From Candidatus Gastranaerophilales bacterium (GTDB lineage Bacteria > Cyanobacteriota > Vampirovibrionia > Gastranaerophilales > Gastranaerophilaceae), in the NCBI GenBank assembly GCA_944325635.1, contig CALVBD010000002.1:1-64000 (forward strand): a stretch of 64,000 nt of DNA, written 5' to 3'. Positions within the stretch are counted from its first letter, which is position 1; every line of letters starts with the position of its first letter. This document shows, piece by piece, positions 50,556 to 58,436 of the stretch. Made by a program: the position numbers and the translations under genes. Under the pieces are notes generated by a model. The model had not been told where the DNA came from, searched no databases, and worked only from the letters and a program-made list of their open reading frames with translations.

Positions 50556-52093
50556 TTCTTGAAAAATTTTTTACGGATAAATATGACGATTGGACGGTTT
50601 TTGTAAACCCTGATATGAAGTTCGGGGAATTCAAAAGATACGTTGCGGGGCAGACAAAGGAGTTTAAAAAATCCGAAAAAGAAAATGTTGTATTATTGTG
50701 CGAAAATTATTTTGATTTTGCGGTGAACTTTTTTGCGGCGGTTTTTGCGCGGAAAAATATTCATCTTTTGACAGATAGAACCCGTCTTTCTCTATTGGAT
50801 TTTGAATATATTCTGCCTGAGGCATCGGAGTCTTGTGAGGGCGTTTTTGATGGTGTTTTTGACTCGGCGAAAATTCAGGTGAACCTTTTTACCTCAGGTT
50901 CTACAGGCGTGCCGAAAAATATTATGAAAACTCTTTATAATTTTGAGGCTGAAGCACAGTCAGTTATTGATGAATTTAAACTTCAGGATGATTATATTAT
51001 TGCCTCGACAACCTCTTCCGCACATAGTTTCGGGATGACTTTTAATTTTATTCTGCCGTTCTTCGGCGGGTTTAAGATTAACCGTAAAAAGGTCGAATTC
51101 CCTGAGCATTTGAATATTAAAGATAAGTATATTCTTATTTCGACCCCTTCATTTATGGAAAAGCTTGCAAAATACGATTTTGAGTTTGAATATTCACCAG
51201 AGAAGATTTTTCTTGCGGGTGCGAAAATGAAGCCGGAACTTTATGATTACTACAGCAGGTTTACGGACGTTATCGACATCTACGGAAGCACCGAAACCGG
51301 CGATATAGGCTGGAAACAGGGCGGCGATATTTTTAATGTTTTTGCTGCTGTTGAAGTTGATGCGGCAAACGATAACAGAATTATTGTAAAATCAGAATTT
51401 TTCCCGTCCGGCGAGGTTATTTTGAATGACTTAATTGAAAAACTTTCTGAAAATAAATTTATCCTTAAAAAACGCTCTGATAGGATTGTCAAAATTCAGG
51501 AGAAAAGAATTTCGCTTGACGAGATGGAAAACAACCTGAAAAAACATAAGTCAGTCAAAGACTGCAGATGTTTTGTGTACGATGACAAATTTTGCTGTGC
51601 GGTTGTGACTGATGACGTTGAAATTCAGGCATCGGCTTTGCGGCATTTCCTTTTGCAATTCAGTGAAATTGTTCCGAAAAAGTGGCGTATTCTGGATGAA
51701 ATTCCAAGAAACATGAGCGGGAAAATTGATACAATGAAATTAAGAAAACTCTTCGGCGTAAACCTTTCTTATCCGTTTATTTTTTCCAGACAAACGGATG
51801 CATCGCAGGCTGATTTGGAACTGTTATTCCGCAAAAATTCCAACTTTTTTAACGGGCATTTTGACGGAATGCCTGTTCTTCCGGGGGTTGTCCAGCTTTA
51901 TTACGTAAAATTTTTCGCGGAAGATGTTTTCGGGCTGCAGTTGCAGAATAACGAATTTAAAAGGGTGAAATTTTCTAACATAATGCAGCCGGACACGCGT
52001 TTTAGGCTGAAACTTTTAAACAAAGAAAAATCCGTTGAATTTACCTACATGGCGGATGACAAAGTTTATTCATCGGGTATATTTGTAAAATAA
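50552..52093 (+). CDS. AMP-ligase fused to a hot-dog dehydratase (ApeH-ApeI-like)
   Basis: 513 residues. The first ~400 form an acyl-adenylating enzyme: P-loop LFTSGSTGVPKNIMKT (~112-127), STPSFMEKLAKYDF, IYGSTETGDIGWK, and a C-terminal hinge (KKRSDRIVKIQEKRISLDEM) with a final Lys in PRNMSGKIDTMKLRKLF. The last ~95 residues are a FabA/FabZ-type dehydratase (FFNGHFDGMPVLPGVVQLYY). The enzyme probably loads an aryl acid or other starter onto an ACP, and the hot-dog domain dehydrates. In the reference system I recall ApeH and ApeI as separate proteins, so the fusion is noteworthy. Confidence 0.87.
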   Translation: MILEKFFTDKYDDWTVFVNPDMKFGEFKRYVAGQTKEFKKSEKENVVLLCENYFDFAVNFFAAVFARKNIHLLTDRTRLSLLDFEYILPEASESCEGVFDGVFDSAKIQVNLFTSGSTGVPKNIMKTLYNFEAEAQSVIDEFKLQDDYIIASTTSSAHSFGMTFNFILPFFGGFKINRKKVEFPEHLNIKDKYILISTPSFMEKLAKYDFEFEYSPEKIFLAGAKMKPELYDYYSRFTDVIDIYGSTETGDIGWKQGGDIFNVFAAVEVDAANDNRIIVKSEFFPSGEVILNDLIEKLSENKFILKKRSDRIVKIQEKRISLDEMENNLKKHKSVKDCRCFVYDDKFCCAVVTDDVEIQASALRHFLLQFSEIVPKKWRILDEIPRNMSGKIDTMKLRKLFGVNLSYPFIFSRQTDASQADLELLFRKNSNFFNGHFDGMPVLPGVVQLYYVKFFAEDVFGLQLQNNEFKRVKFSNIMQPDTRFRLKLLNKEKSVEFTYMADDKVYSSGIFVK

Positions 52094-52148
52094 ACGCACT
52101 TGAAATTTTAAAGCTTGTGCGCAGGAGCAAAAATCAGAGGTATTAAAA

Positions 52149-52562
52149 ATGATTGTTGAATCAGAAAGTTTTATAAAAGTTCAATTTTACGATTTGGATC
52201 CGATGAACGTGGTCTGGCACGGAAATTATATCAAATATATGGAGACCGCAAGATGTGATTTGCTCTCTAAAATCGGCTACGATTACAACGATATGAGAGC
52301 GGACGGCGTTGCCTATCCTGTTGCGACTATGGAGGTTAAATTTATAAAACCGTGCGTGTTTAACCAGAATTTACGCGTTGTTTCATCGGTGGAAGAAATT
52401 GAACCGTGTCTTATAATTAAATATACTATTTTTGATGCTGATACAGGCGAAAAACTTTTCAAGGCAAAGACAATGCAGATTTGTGTTGATGTGAATACAA
52501 AAGAGAGTATTTATTCAGCACCGGAACGTTTGAAAGAAAAGCTTGCTTGTTGTAATCTTTAA
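52149..52562 (+). CDS. hot-dog thioesterase (ApeK-like)
   Basis: 137 residues of the 4-hydroxybenzoyl-CoA thioesterase family: VQFYDLDPMNVVWHGNYIKYMETAR contains the catalytic Asp and the VVWHGNY motif. It would hydrolyse stalled or finished acyl thioesters (editing or release). Ribosome site AGAGG. A 55-base gap separates it from the AMP-ligase gene; its stop is 2 bases from the next start. Confidence 0.87.
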   Translation: MIVESESFIKVQFYDLDPMNVVWHGNYIKYMETARCDLLSKIGYDYNDMRADGVAYPVATMEVKFIKPCVFNQNLRVVSSVEEIEPCLIIKYTIFDADTGEKLFKAKTMQICVDVNTKESIYSAPERLKEKLACCNL

Positions 52563-52564
52563 TT

Positions 52565-53089
52565 ATGAAGAAAATTTTTTTAATAATTTTTATGGCTTTA
52601 ACCGGCGGTTGTGTATTGGCGCAGGATGCAATTTTTCAACATCCCGTGACTCCTGATAAGGTTGCTGTCCCTGAATACGGTATAGTTAATTGTAAATTTT
52701 CACAGGAAAAAACTATTCCGAATTCAACGTCAGGATTAAAATCCAACGGAAATTTTCAATTTAATCCTGCAAAAGGCGTCACTTTTGAAACACTTTATCC
52801 GATTAAAACAACAACCTCTTATACCTCTGATGAAAATAAACGAATAAGCGATATTATAATTTCTGTGACAAAAAAAGATTACAGCTGGCTGAATAAAAAT
52901 TTTGACCTTTATTATCTGAAAAACGGAGCCTCGTGGCGGCTTGCGCTGAAGCCTAAAAAATCTAATAAAGCCGCGGGTGTACTGGATTCCGTGATAATCG
53001 CAGGCAGCCGTTACATCAACAAAATTGATATTAATACATTAAAAAGCGGAAGTACGAAAATTAACTTTACGGAATGCCGCGTTCCGTAA
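52565..53089 (+). CDS. LolA-like periplasmic carrier (ApeL-like)
   Basis: 174 residues with a signal peptide (MKKIFLIIFMALTGGCVLAQ; GGC could be a lipobox, but LolA-type processing is usual). The mature part is beta-rich: IVNCKFSQEKTIPNSTSGLK, GNFQFNPAKGVTFETLYPIK and GVLDSVIIAGSRYINKIDI, as in the LolA-like proteins of aryl polyene loci, proposed to ferry the lipidated product across the periplasm. It sits between the thioesterase and the exporter. Confidence 0.82.
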   Translation: MKKIFLIIFMALTGGCVLAQDAIFQHPVTPDKVAVPEYGIVNCKFSQEKTIPNSTSGLKSNGNFQFNPAKGVTFETLYPIKTTTSYTSDENKRISDIIISVTKKDYSWLNKNFDLYYLKNGASWRLALKPKKSNKAAGVLDSVIIAGSRYINKIDINTLKSGSTKINFTECRVP

Positions 53090-53108
53090 AAATTATTTAT
53101 AGGGAAGT

Positions 53109-55226
53109 ATGAAAGTATTTTTGAGAATTTTATTTATATTTGTATTTATTTTTGCGGGAATTTTTGTATTTTTTCATCCGGCAAAGACGGAAACGAATAT
53201 TCTTCGCGCTGTGTTTTCCGATAATTCAGCGGACGAAACGCTTGTTAAATTAAGCGGGCGGTATTCCGCAAAAATTAATGTTCTTGTGGAAGCCGCAGCA
53301 CCGGAAGATGCAGAAAATACTGCCGCTGAATTTTATAATAATGTCGATAAATCCACCTTTGATATTGAGGATTATGATGTCGTAAAAACTCTTGAAAATT
53401 TTAAAACTTATCAGAAAAATCTTCTCTCAACTCATACGGCCCTGCTGCTTGAAAAAGGTGATTACGGTAATGTTACGGGAGAGGCTTTTGTAAGACTTTA
53501 TGATCCTCTGGGGTTTATGCTTTTGCCGCTGAATGAAGATCCTTTTCTTCTTTTTAGCGATTATGTAAAATCTTTCGGCGAGGGCAAAGGCAGTGAATTT
53601 TCTTACAATGATAAATTCTATAAAATAATTTCTCTCGAAGTAAAAAATGATACTGCGCTTTCCCCTGATATTCTAAACGGAAAAATAAAAAAACTTGTTG
53701 AACTGCAGGAAAATTTGTCAAAAGATGATACGAAAATTTTCCTTACCGGAACGCCTATTCATTCCTACTATGCAAGTTCGCGTTCGATGACGGAGATTAA
53801 TATTATTTGTATTCTTTCATCCCTTTTTATAATCGCGATTGCGTATTTTTATTTCAGAAACCTTAAACTTTTACTCCCGATTGCCGTGAGCCTCAGCGCG
53901 GGCATGCTGTCAGGATTTTTGGCTGCTTCAATTGTCTTTAAATCAATCCATGTTCTGACGTTTGTTTTCTCGACTACTCTAATCGGAATTTGTATTGATT
54001 ATTCGCTCCATTATTTTATTGAAAAAGATTTGTCGAAAATATTTAAAAGCCTTACGGTCAGCATGCTTACAACCGTGAGTGCGTTTGCGGTTTTGCTGTG
54101 TTCGGGAGTCGAGCTTTTGCGTCAGATTTCCGTTTTTACCATGATGGGGCTTTTGTGCGTTTATTCAATTGTTGTGCTGTTTTATCCGCTTTTAAAATTT
54201 GATTATACCCCGCGGAAAATTAATTTTGTTATGGATGAAAAATTCAAAAAAATCCTCGCGGCTGTCGTAATTTTAGTTTCAATTGCTGGCATGTTTTTTG
54301 TGAAATTCAACGACGATATCAGGAATATGTATGTGCCTTCCAAAAAACTTCTCGCGGCAGAAAAACTTTTTGCCTCTGTCACGGGCGGAAACGAAAAAAC
54401 TTCTTTCGCCGTTGTGGAAGGTAATAATATTGAAGAAATTCTCCAAAAAGAAGAATGGATTGCAAGGAATTTGCAGGATGTGAATTATCAGGCATTGAGT
54501 AAATTTATCCCGTCTGAAAAACAGCAGAAAAAGAATTTTGAACTCCGAAAAAATTTGTATAAAAATTCCCTCGAAAGTTATGCAGTATTTTTATCCCCTG
54601 CGGAAAAGAAAAAACTTTTAAACGAAAATCCTCCATATGACTTTTTGAAATTTGATAAGAATTCACCGTTTGCGGATTTTTTGATTGGGGAAAATGCCTC
54701 GGTTATGGTTCTGTATGATTTTAATAGTCCTGAAATTATTAATCGGAACGGTGGAAAATATGTGGATGTAAGAAAAGATATATCAGACAAAATAGGTGGC
54801 TGCCGCAGGATGTGTACACGTATGCTGATTCCGGTATTCGTAATCGTATGGATTCTTTTATCAATTATTTATAAACCGAAAACGGCTGTAAAAATTTTGA
54901 CACCTTCTGTTTTGGCGTGCGGGTTTTCAATAGGGCTTTTGGGGCTTACCGGACAGGAGATTAATCTTTTCCATATCCTTGCATTATTTTTAATTATCGG
55001 GTTCGGGCTGGATTATTCCGTATTTAGAGCCGGTTGTAAAAAAGATTCATCGGACTCGGTTCTCTTATCCTGTGCAACAACAGTATTTTCTTTTCTTCTC
55101 CTTGCCTTCACAAGCTTTAAACTCATAAGTTCTCTCGGATTTATTCTCTCTGTCGGATTAACTGTTTCATACCTTACAAGCATGCTTTTTAATTACGACA
55201 AGAACGTAAAGGAGCCGCAAAGATGA
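53109..55226 (+). CDS. MMPL/RND-type exporter (ApeM-like)
   Basis: 705 residues. One N-terminal helix (residues 4-24), a ~190-residue periplasmic domain, a five-to-six-helix bundle (~215-350, with GICIDYSLHYF, the MMPL proton-relay Asp), a helix near 370, a second periplasmic loop (~385-560) and a second bundle with GFGLDYSVFRAG. It is the predicted flippase/exporter that moves the finished polyene lipid to the outer leaflet or periplasm. AGGGAAG precedes the ATG. It overlaps the next gene (ATGA). Confidence 0.88.
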   Translation: MKVFLRILFIFVFIFAGIFVFFHPAKTETNILRAVFSDNSADETLVKLSGRYSAKINVLVEAAAPEDAENTAAEFYNNVDKSTFDIEDYDVVKTLENFKTYQKNLLSTHTALLLEKGDYGNVTGEAFVRLYDPLGFMLLPLNEDPFLLFSDYVKSFGEGKGSEFSYNDKFYKIISLEVKNDTALSPDILNGKIKKLVELQENLSKDDTKIFLTGTPIHSYYASSRSMTEINIICILSSLFIIAIAYFYFRNLKLLLPIAVSLSAGMLSGFLAASIVFKSIHVLTFVFSTTLIGICIDYSLHYFIEKDLSKIFKSLTVSMLTTVSAFAVLLCSGVELLRQISVFTMMGLLCVYSIVVLFYPLLKFDYTPRKINFVMDEKFKKILAAVVILVSIAGMFFVKFNDDIRNMYVPSKKLLAAEKLFASVTGGNEKTSFAVVEGNNIEEILQKEEWIARNLQDVNYQALSKFIPSEKQQKKNFELRKNLYKNSLESYAVFLSPAEKKKLLNENPPYDFLKFDKNSPFADFLIGENASVMVLYDFNSPEIINRNGGKYVDVRKDISDKIGGCRRMCTRMLIPVFVIVWILLSIIYKPKTAVKILTPSVLACGFSIGLLGLTGQEINLFHILALFLIIGFGLDYSVFRAGCKKDSSDSVLLSCATTVFSFLLLAFTSFKLISSLGFILSVGLTVSYLTSMLFNYDKNVKEPQR

Positions 55227-56101
55227 AATGGTATCAGGCAAAAGAACAGGCGGCAGGGGAAAAAAGACTTCTTATAACATGGAAAATTTATAAAATTTTC
55301 GGCAAAAAAGCCGTGAAAATTATTGCGTTTTTTGTGACGCTTTTTGCTTTTTTGCCTGCGGTCGATGCAAGAAGAGCGTCAAAACGTTTCCTTGAAATTA
55401 TCGGAATAAAACCATCTTTGAAAAATCAATTTAAGCATTTTCTTGAATACTCATATTCGCTTGTAGATAATATGGAAGTTTTTTCAGGGAATTTTGACTA
55501 TAACAAAATAGTTTTTGAAAGTGAAGAGGATGAAAAATACTGGGATGAAATTATCGCACACGGAGGCTTTTTGATTTTTTCTCACCTCGGGAATATCAAT
55601 ATTCTAAGGGCATTTCTTGCTAAATATTCCGTACCCGCAAATGCATTTATGGCAGAGGAACAGTGCAGGGTTTTTAACGGGTTTATAAAAAAAATATCTG
55701 TTGAAGTTCCTGTTACATCATATCCTGTCGAAAAAATTAATATAGATACCTCAATCGAAATTAAGGATAAACTTTCGCGCGGTGAGATTGTTTTTATGGC
55801 TGGTGACAGAACCTCAAAAAACAGTACAAATATAGAGGTTAAATTATTTAATCATAAGGTGATGTTTCCACTCGGGACATTTACCTTTGCATATCTAATG
55901 GAAAGCCCTGTCTATTTTGTCTGCGTCTTGAAAGATGGAGAAAACTGCAGATTTTATTTGAAAAAATTCTTCTCCTTAAGTTTGAAAAAGTCAGAAAAAA
56001 TTAAACAAATGCAGAATGATTATATTCAATTTGTCGAAAATCTTACTTATAAATTCCCTTTCCAATTTTTTAACTTTTATGATATATTTGAAAAAGAATA
56101 A
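55223..56101 (+). CDS. LpxL/HtrB-type lysophospholipid acyltransferase-like
   Basis: 292 residues; an N-terminal hydrophobic helix (~33-50), then the lysophospholipid acyltransferase domain with SHLGNINILRAFLAK (His121). In the family the catalytic pair is HX4D/E; here the acidic position is Asn126, so activity may be altered. A later motif (VFMAGDRTSKNSTNIEVKLF) matches the family. In aryl polyene clusters this enzyme type is often fused to a GT2 glycosyltransferase (ApeJ); here it stands alone. Last gene of the rightward operon. Confidence 0.8.
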   Translation: MKWYQAKEQAAGEKRLLITWKIYKIFGKKAVKIIAFFVTLFAFLPAVDARRASKRFLEIIGIKPSLKNQFKHFLEYSYSLVDNMEVFSGNFDYNKIVFESEEDEKYWDEIIAHGGFLIFSHLGNINILRAFLAKYSVPANAFMAEEQCRVFNGFIKKISVEVPVTSYPVEKINIDTSIEIKDKLSRGEIVFMAGDRTSKNSTNIEVKLFNHKVMFPLGTFTFAYLMESPVYFVCVLKDGENCRFYLKKFFSLSLKKSEKIKQMQNDYIQFVENLTYKFPFQFFNFYDIFEKE

Positions 56102-56148
56102 TTTAATAAGTTGATGTTTCCCCCATAAAAATGTGATAGGTTAATAGT

Positions 56149-57321
56149 ATGGATTATTATCATTTCTGTAAAAAAGTAAAATATTCGCTTAAATCGGTAA
56201 AATTTGAAGTAAAGTATTTTTTTCAAAACTTTCCGTTTAAGAAAAAGATACAGTCTTATATAACAAAAAAACGACTTGCCCGTAATAAAAAGCGTTTGAA
56301 TTTTATAAAGACACAAGATTTTATAAATAAATTCGGACTTATTGAAGTTACAAAAAATTTGTTTGAATACGGAATTGATTTATATAACGTTGCTGACGGC
56401 TATATCGGATGTTATGGTGAATATGCTTTTGTTCACCAATACGGTGACGGCAAAATTTATACGCTTCAAGAATCTTCAGGAATTAACAGAAGAATTGACG
56501 AAGATGAAATCCGATACGAAAAACCTCTTAATCTGAAAAAAAATATTATTGAAGAAGATGAAATTTGTATGTTGTGCTTTTTTAATGCACATAATTACTG
56601 GCATTTTACGTTCGATGTTTTGCCGAAGCTTCTTATTATGGAAAAACTGGGATACAAAGGTAAGTATCTTGTAAATCCTACAGGTTCTGCCAGACCGTTT
56701 TTCGAAATGATAGGATTTCCCGAGGAACGCCTTGTTTACTGCAAACATAGCGACGTCATAAAAGCAAAAAAACTCTATATGTTCCACGAGTGCTACGGCA
56801 TAGAACTCGGCGGAAAATGGCTTCAAGATACCCGTGATTATGTGATGAAACTTATAGAGGATAAAAATGGTTCTTTATATGATGAAAAATTCCCGAAAAA
56901 ACTTTATGTTTCGAGAATCGGTTCAAGACGCATAATTAACGAAAAGCAGCTTGTAGATTATCTTAAACCTAAGGGTTTTGCCGTGATGGTTCCAGAACAA
57001 CACTCTTTATTTGAGCAGATAAAATTTTTTGCGAATGCAGATATTGTAGTTACTCCTCACGGTGCTAATGCAACAAACATTTTATATTCAAAAAAGGGGA
57101 CAACTCTCGTGGAATGTTTTGGACATTACTGGGTGAACCCTTGCATGGTAACAACTATTGATTTGCTTGGAATTGATTATCATATGATTTGCGAACGCTT
57201 TATGCACAACATCCCAAATAGCGGAAGGTTTTCAAATTACATAATTGATATTGTTATATTCCGCTGTGTTATGGAAAAAATCTTTGAATATTGGGGATTA
57301 AAAGAGTCTGTAAAAAAATAA
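56149..57321 (+). CDS. GT61-family glycosyltransferase
   Basis: 390 residues. Basic N-terminus (~75 residues), then the GT61 (DUF563) domain: FFNAHNYWHFTFDVLPKLLI (~140), RIGSRRIINEKQLVDYLKP, and IVVTPHGANATNILYSKKG near 300 with VECFGHYWVNPCM. GT61 enzymes transfer sugars in capsule, LPS or glycoprotein synthesis. It follows the acyltransferase gene by 47 bases on the same strand and may glycosylate the product of the cluster in place of the missing GT2; that is inference. No Shine-Dalgarno is visible. Confidence 0.8.
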   Translation: MDYYHFCKKVKYSLKSVKFEVKYFFQNFPFKKKIQSYITKKRLARNKKRLNFIKTQDFINKFGLIEVTKNLFEYGIDLYNVADGYIGCYGEYAFVHQYGDGKIYTLQESSGINRRIDEDEIRYEKPLNLKKNIIEEDEICMLCFFNAHNYWHFTFDVLPKLLIMEKLGYKGKYLVNPTGSARPFFEMIGFPEERLVYCKHSDVIKAKKLYMFHECYGIELGGKWLQDTRDYVMKLIEDKNGSLYDEKFPKKLYVSRIGSRRIINEKQLVDYLKPKGFAVMVPEQHSLFEQIKFFANADIVVTPHGANATNILYSKKGTTLVECFGHYWVNPCMVTTIDLLGIDYHMICERFMHNIPNSGRFSNYIIDIVIFRCVMEKIFEYWGLKESVKK

Positions 57322-57322
57322 T

Positions 57323-58114
57323 TTATTTTTTTGCAAGATGTGCCTTTAAATCATACGATTTAATATCATTCAATATCTTCTGCAAATCCGTTATGGTGAT
57401 TTGTGAATCTTTGTTATAATCCAGAGCACGATTTGAGTAATACATCTTTGCTGTGGTTGGATCTTGTGCACTTGTAAGAAATGTTTTCTTTATTCGTCCT
57501 GGTGTGTAGAAAAGCCCGTATAATTCTCCTCCGCTCAGGGGTTTATCCATATCTTTAATGTAAGTTTTTTTCATTGCAAGAATATAATTTCTGACATAAG
57601 GTATTTGTTCTTCGCGCGGTAAAGAAAGAAATTTATCGAGGATTATCGGACGAATTCCTTTTTTAGCGTTTTCGTTAATATCTGCTTGTTGAATACTCAA
57701 TTTCAACGACGTTTTATTCATCTGTCCGATTCCGCCAAAATTTCCGTTTCTTGCCTTAGGGTTAAATCGAGATTCTTTAAATAACAAGGCTGTAAGGTCT
57801 TCGGGGTTGCATTTTACGAGATCTGACGTTTCTATAATCCCTGTAATGAATTCATCTGATACTTGAGGAATTATACCTGTTATCATATTTTTTATTTGTC
57901 TAAATTTTGTGCTGGAATTTACAAAAACATCTTTTTCGAGTGGTTTGATTAATTTTGCTATTCCGGGAGCCTGTATAGGGATGGCAAGTGATTGGGCACA
58001 GAGAATAATTCCCGGCAACATTTTTTTTGCCGCTTGTTCTTTAACGACACAAGCGCTTTTTAAATTATGGAGTGCACCTTTGATTTGTGCTCCTTTTATA
58101 CGGGGTATATGCAT
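57323..58114 (-). CDS. lytic transglycosylase-like protein with EF-hand
   Basis: About 263 residues from ATG 58114 (GAAGG upstream); the frame also opens at a TTG at 58153. The lysozyme-type core has LTALLFKESRFNPKARNGNF (catalytic Glu) and GGIGQMNKTSL, then YGLFYTPGRI. Near the C-terminus ALDYNKDSQITITDLQKIL is a single EF-hand/dockerin-type calcium loop. No clear signal peptide. The combination suggests a Ca-dependent cell-wall hydrolase; target unknown. Overlap-free with the convergent GT61 gene (1-base gap). Confidence 0.75.
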   Translation of the reverse strand: MHIPRIKGAQIKGALHNLKSACVVKEQAAKKMLPGIILCAQSLAIPIQAPGIAKLIKPLEKDVFVNSSTKFRQIKNMITGIIPQVSDEFITGIIETSDLVKCNPEDLTALLFKESRFNPKARNGNFGGIGQMNKTSLKLSIQQADINENAKKGIRPIILDKFLSLPREEQIPYVRNYILAMKKTYIKDMDKPLSGGELYGLFYTPGRIKKTFLTSAQDPTTAKMYYSNRALDYNKDSQITITDLQKILNDIKSYDLKAHLAKK

Positions 58115-58211
58115 AAAAAAATCGCCTTCTTTCCGCAAAATATTTTTAATCAAACAGGAAAAATTTGCAAGTACTCTTTTGGATATAAATCAAATATCCT
58201 AATGAAAGCTA

Positions 58212-58241
58212 TTGACAAAATTTTTGTTTTGGGTTTATACT
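58212..58241 (+). promoter_or_regulatory. promoter upstream of the candidate small RNA
   Basis: Consensus TTGACA (58212-58217) and TATACT (58236-58241) with an 18-base spacer. It lies ~200 bases before the 58437 gene. Confidence 0.75.
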
Positions 58242-58247
58242 ACATAC

Positions 58248-58407
58248 ATAGAATTATGATAAATTTAGTTGCTGTAAAATCTAATACAACCTCCTCCTCC
58301 TGCAAGTACTTCGGGACTTGTATAGGTTTTGGCGTTTAGATTTTTTAAACAGTAAAATTTATAAAAATATTTGAGTCCCGCGTTAGGTTTCTAAAGCGGG
58401 ATTTTTT
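58248..58407 (+). ncRNA. candidate small RNA or leader with CCUCCUCCUCC tract
   Basis: Between a good promoter (58212-58241) and a terminator-like hairpin (TCCCGC 58376-58381 / GCGGGA 58396-58401 followed by six T) a ~160-nt RNA would be made. It holds CCTCCTCCTCC (58290-58300), complementary to Shine-Dalgarno sequences, next to a CAAGT/ACTTG hairpin (58303-58320). An ORF of 27 codons starts at ATG 58256. It could be a stand-alone anti-SD small RNA or an attenuated leader of the 58437 gene. Confidence 0.5.
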
Positions 58408-58436
58408 AATGGGGAAAATAAAATAAAGGACATCAG

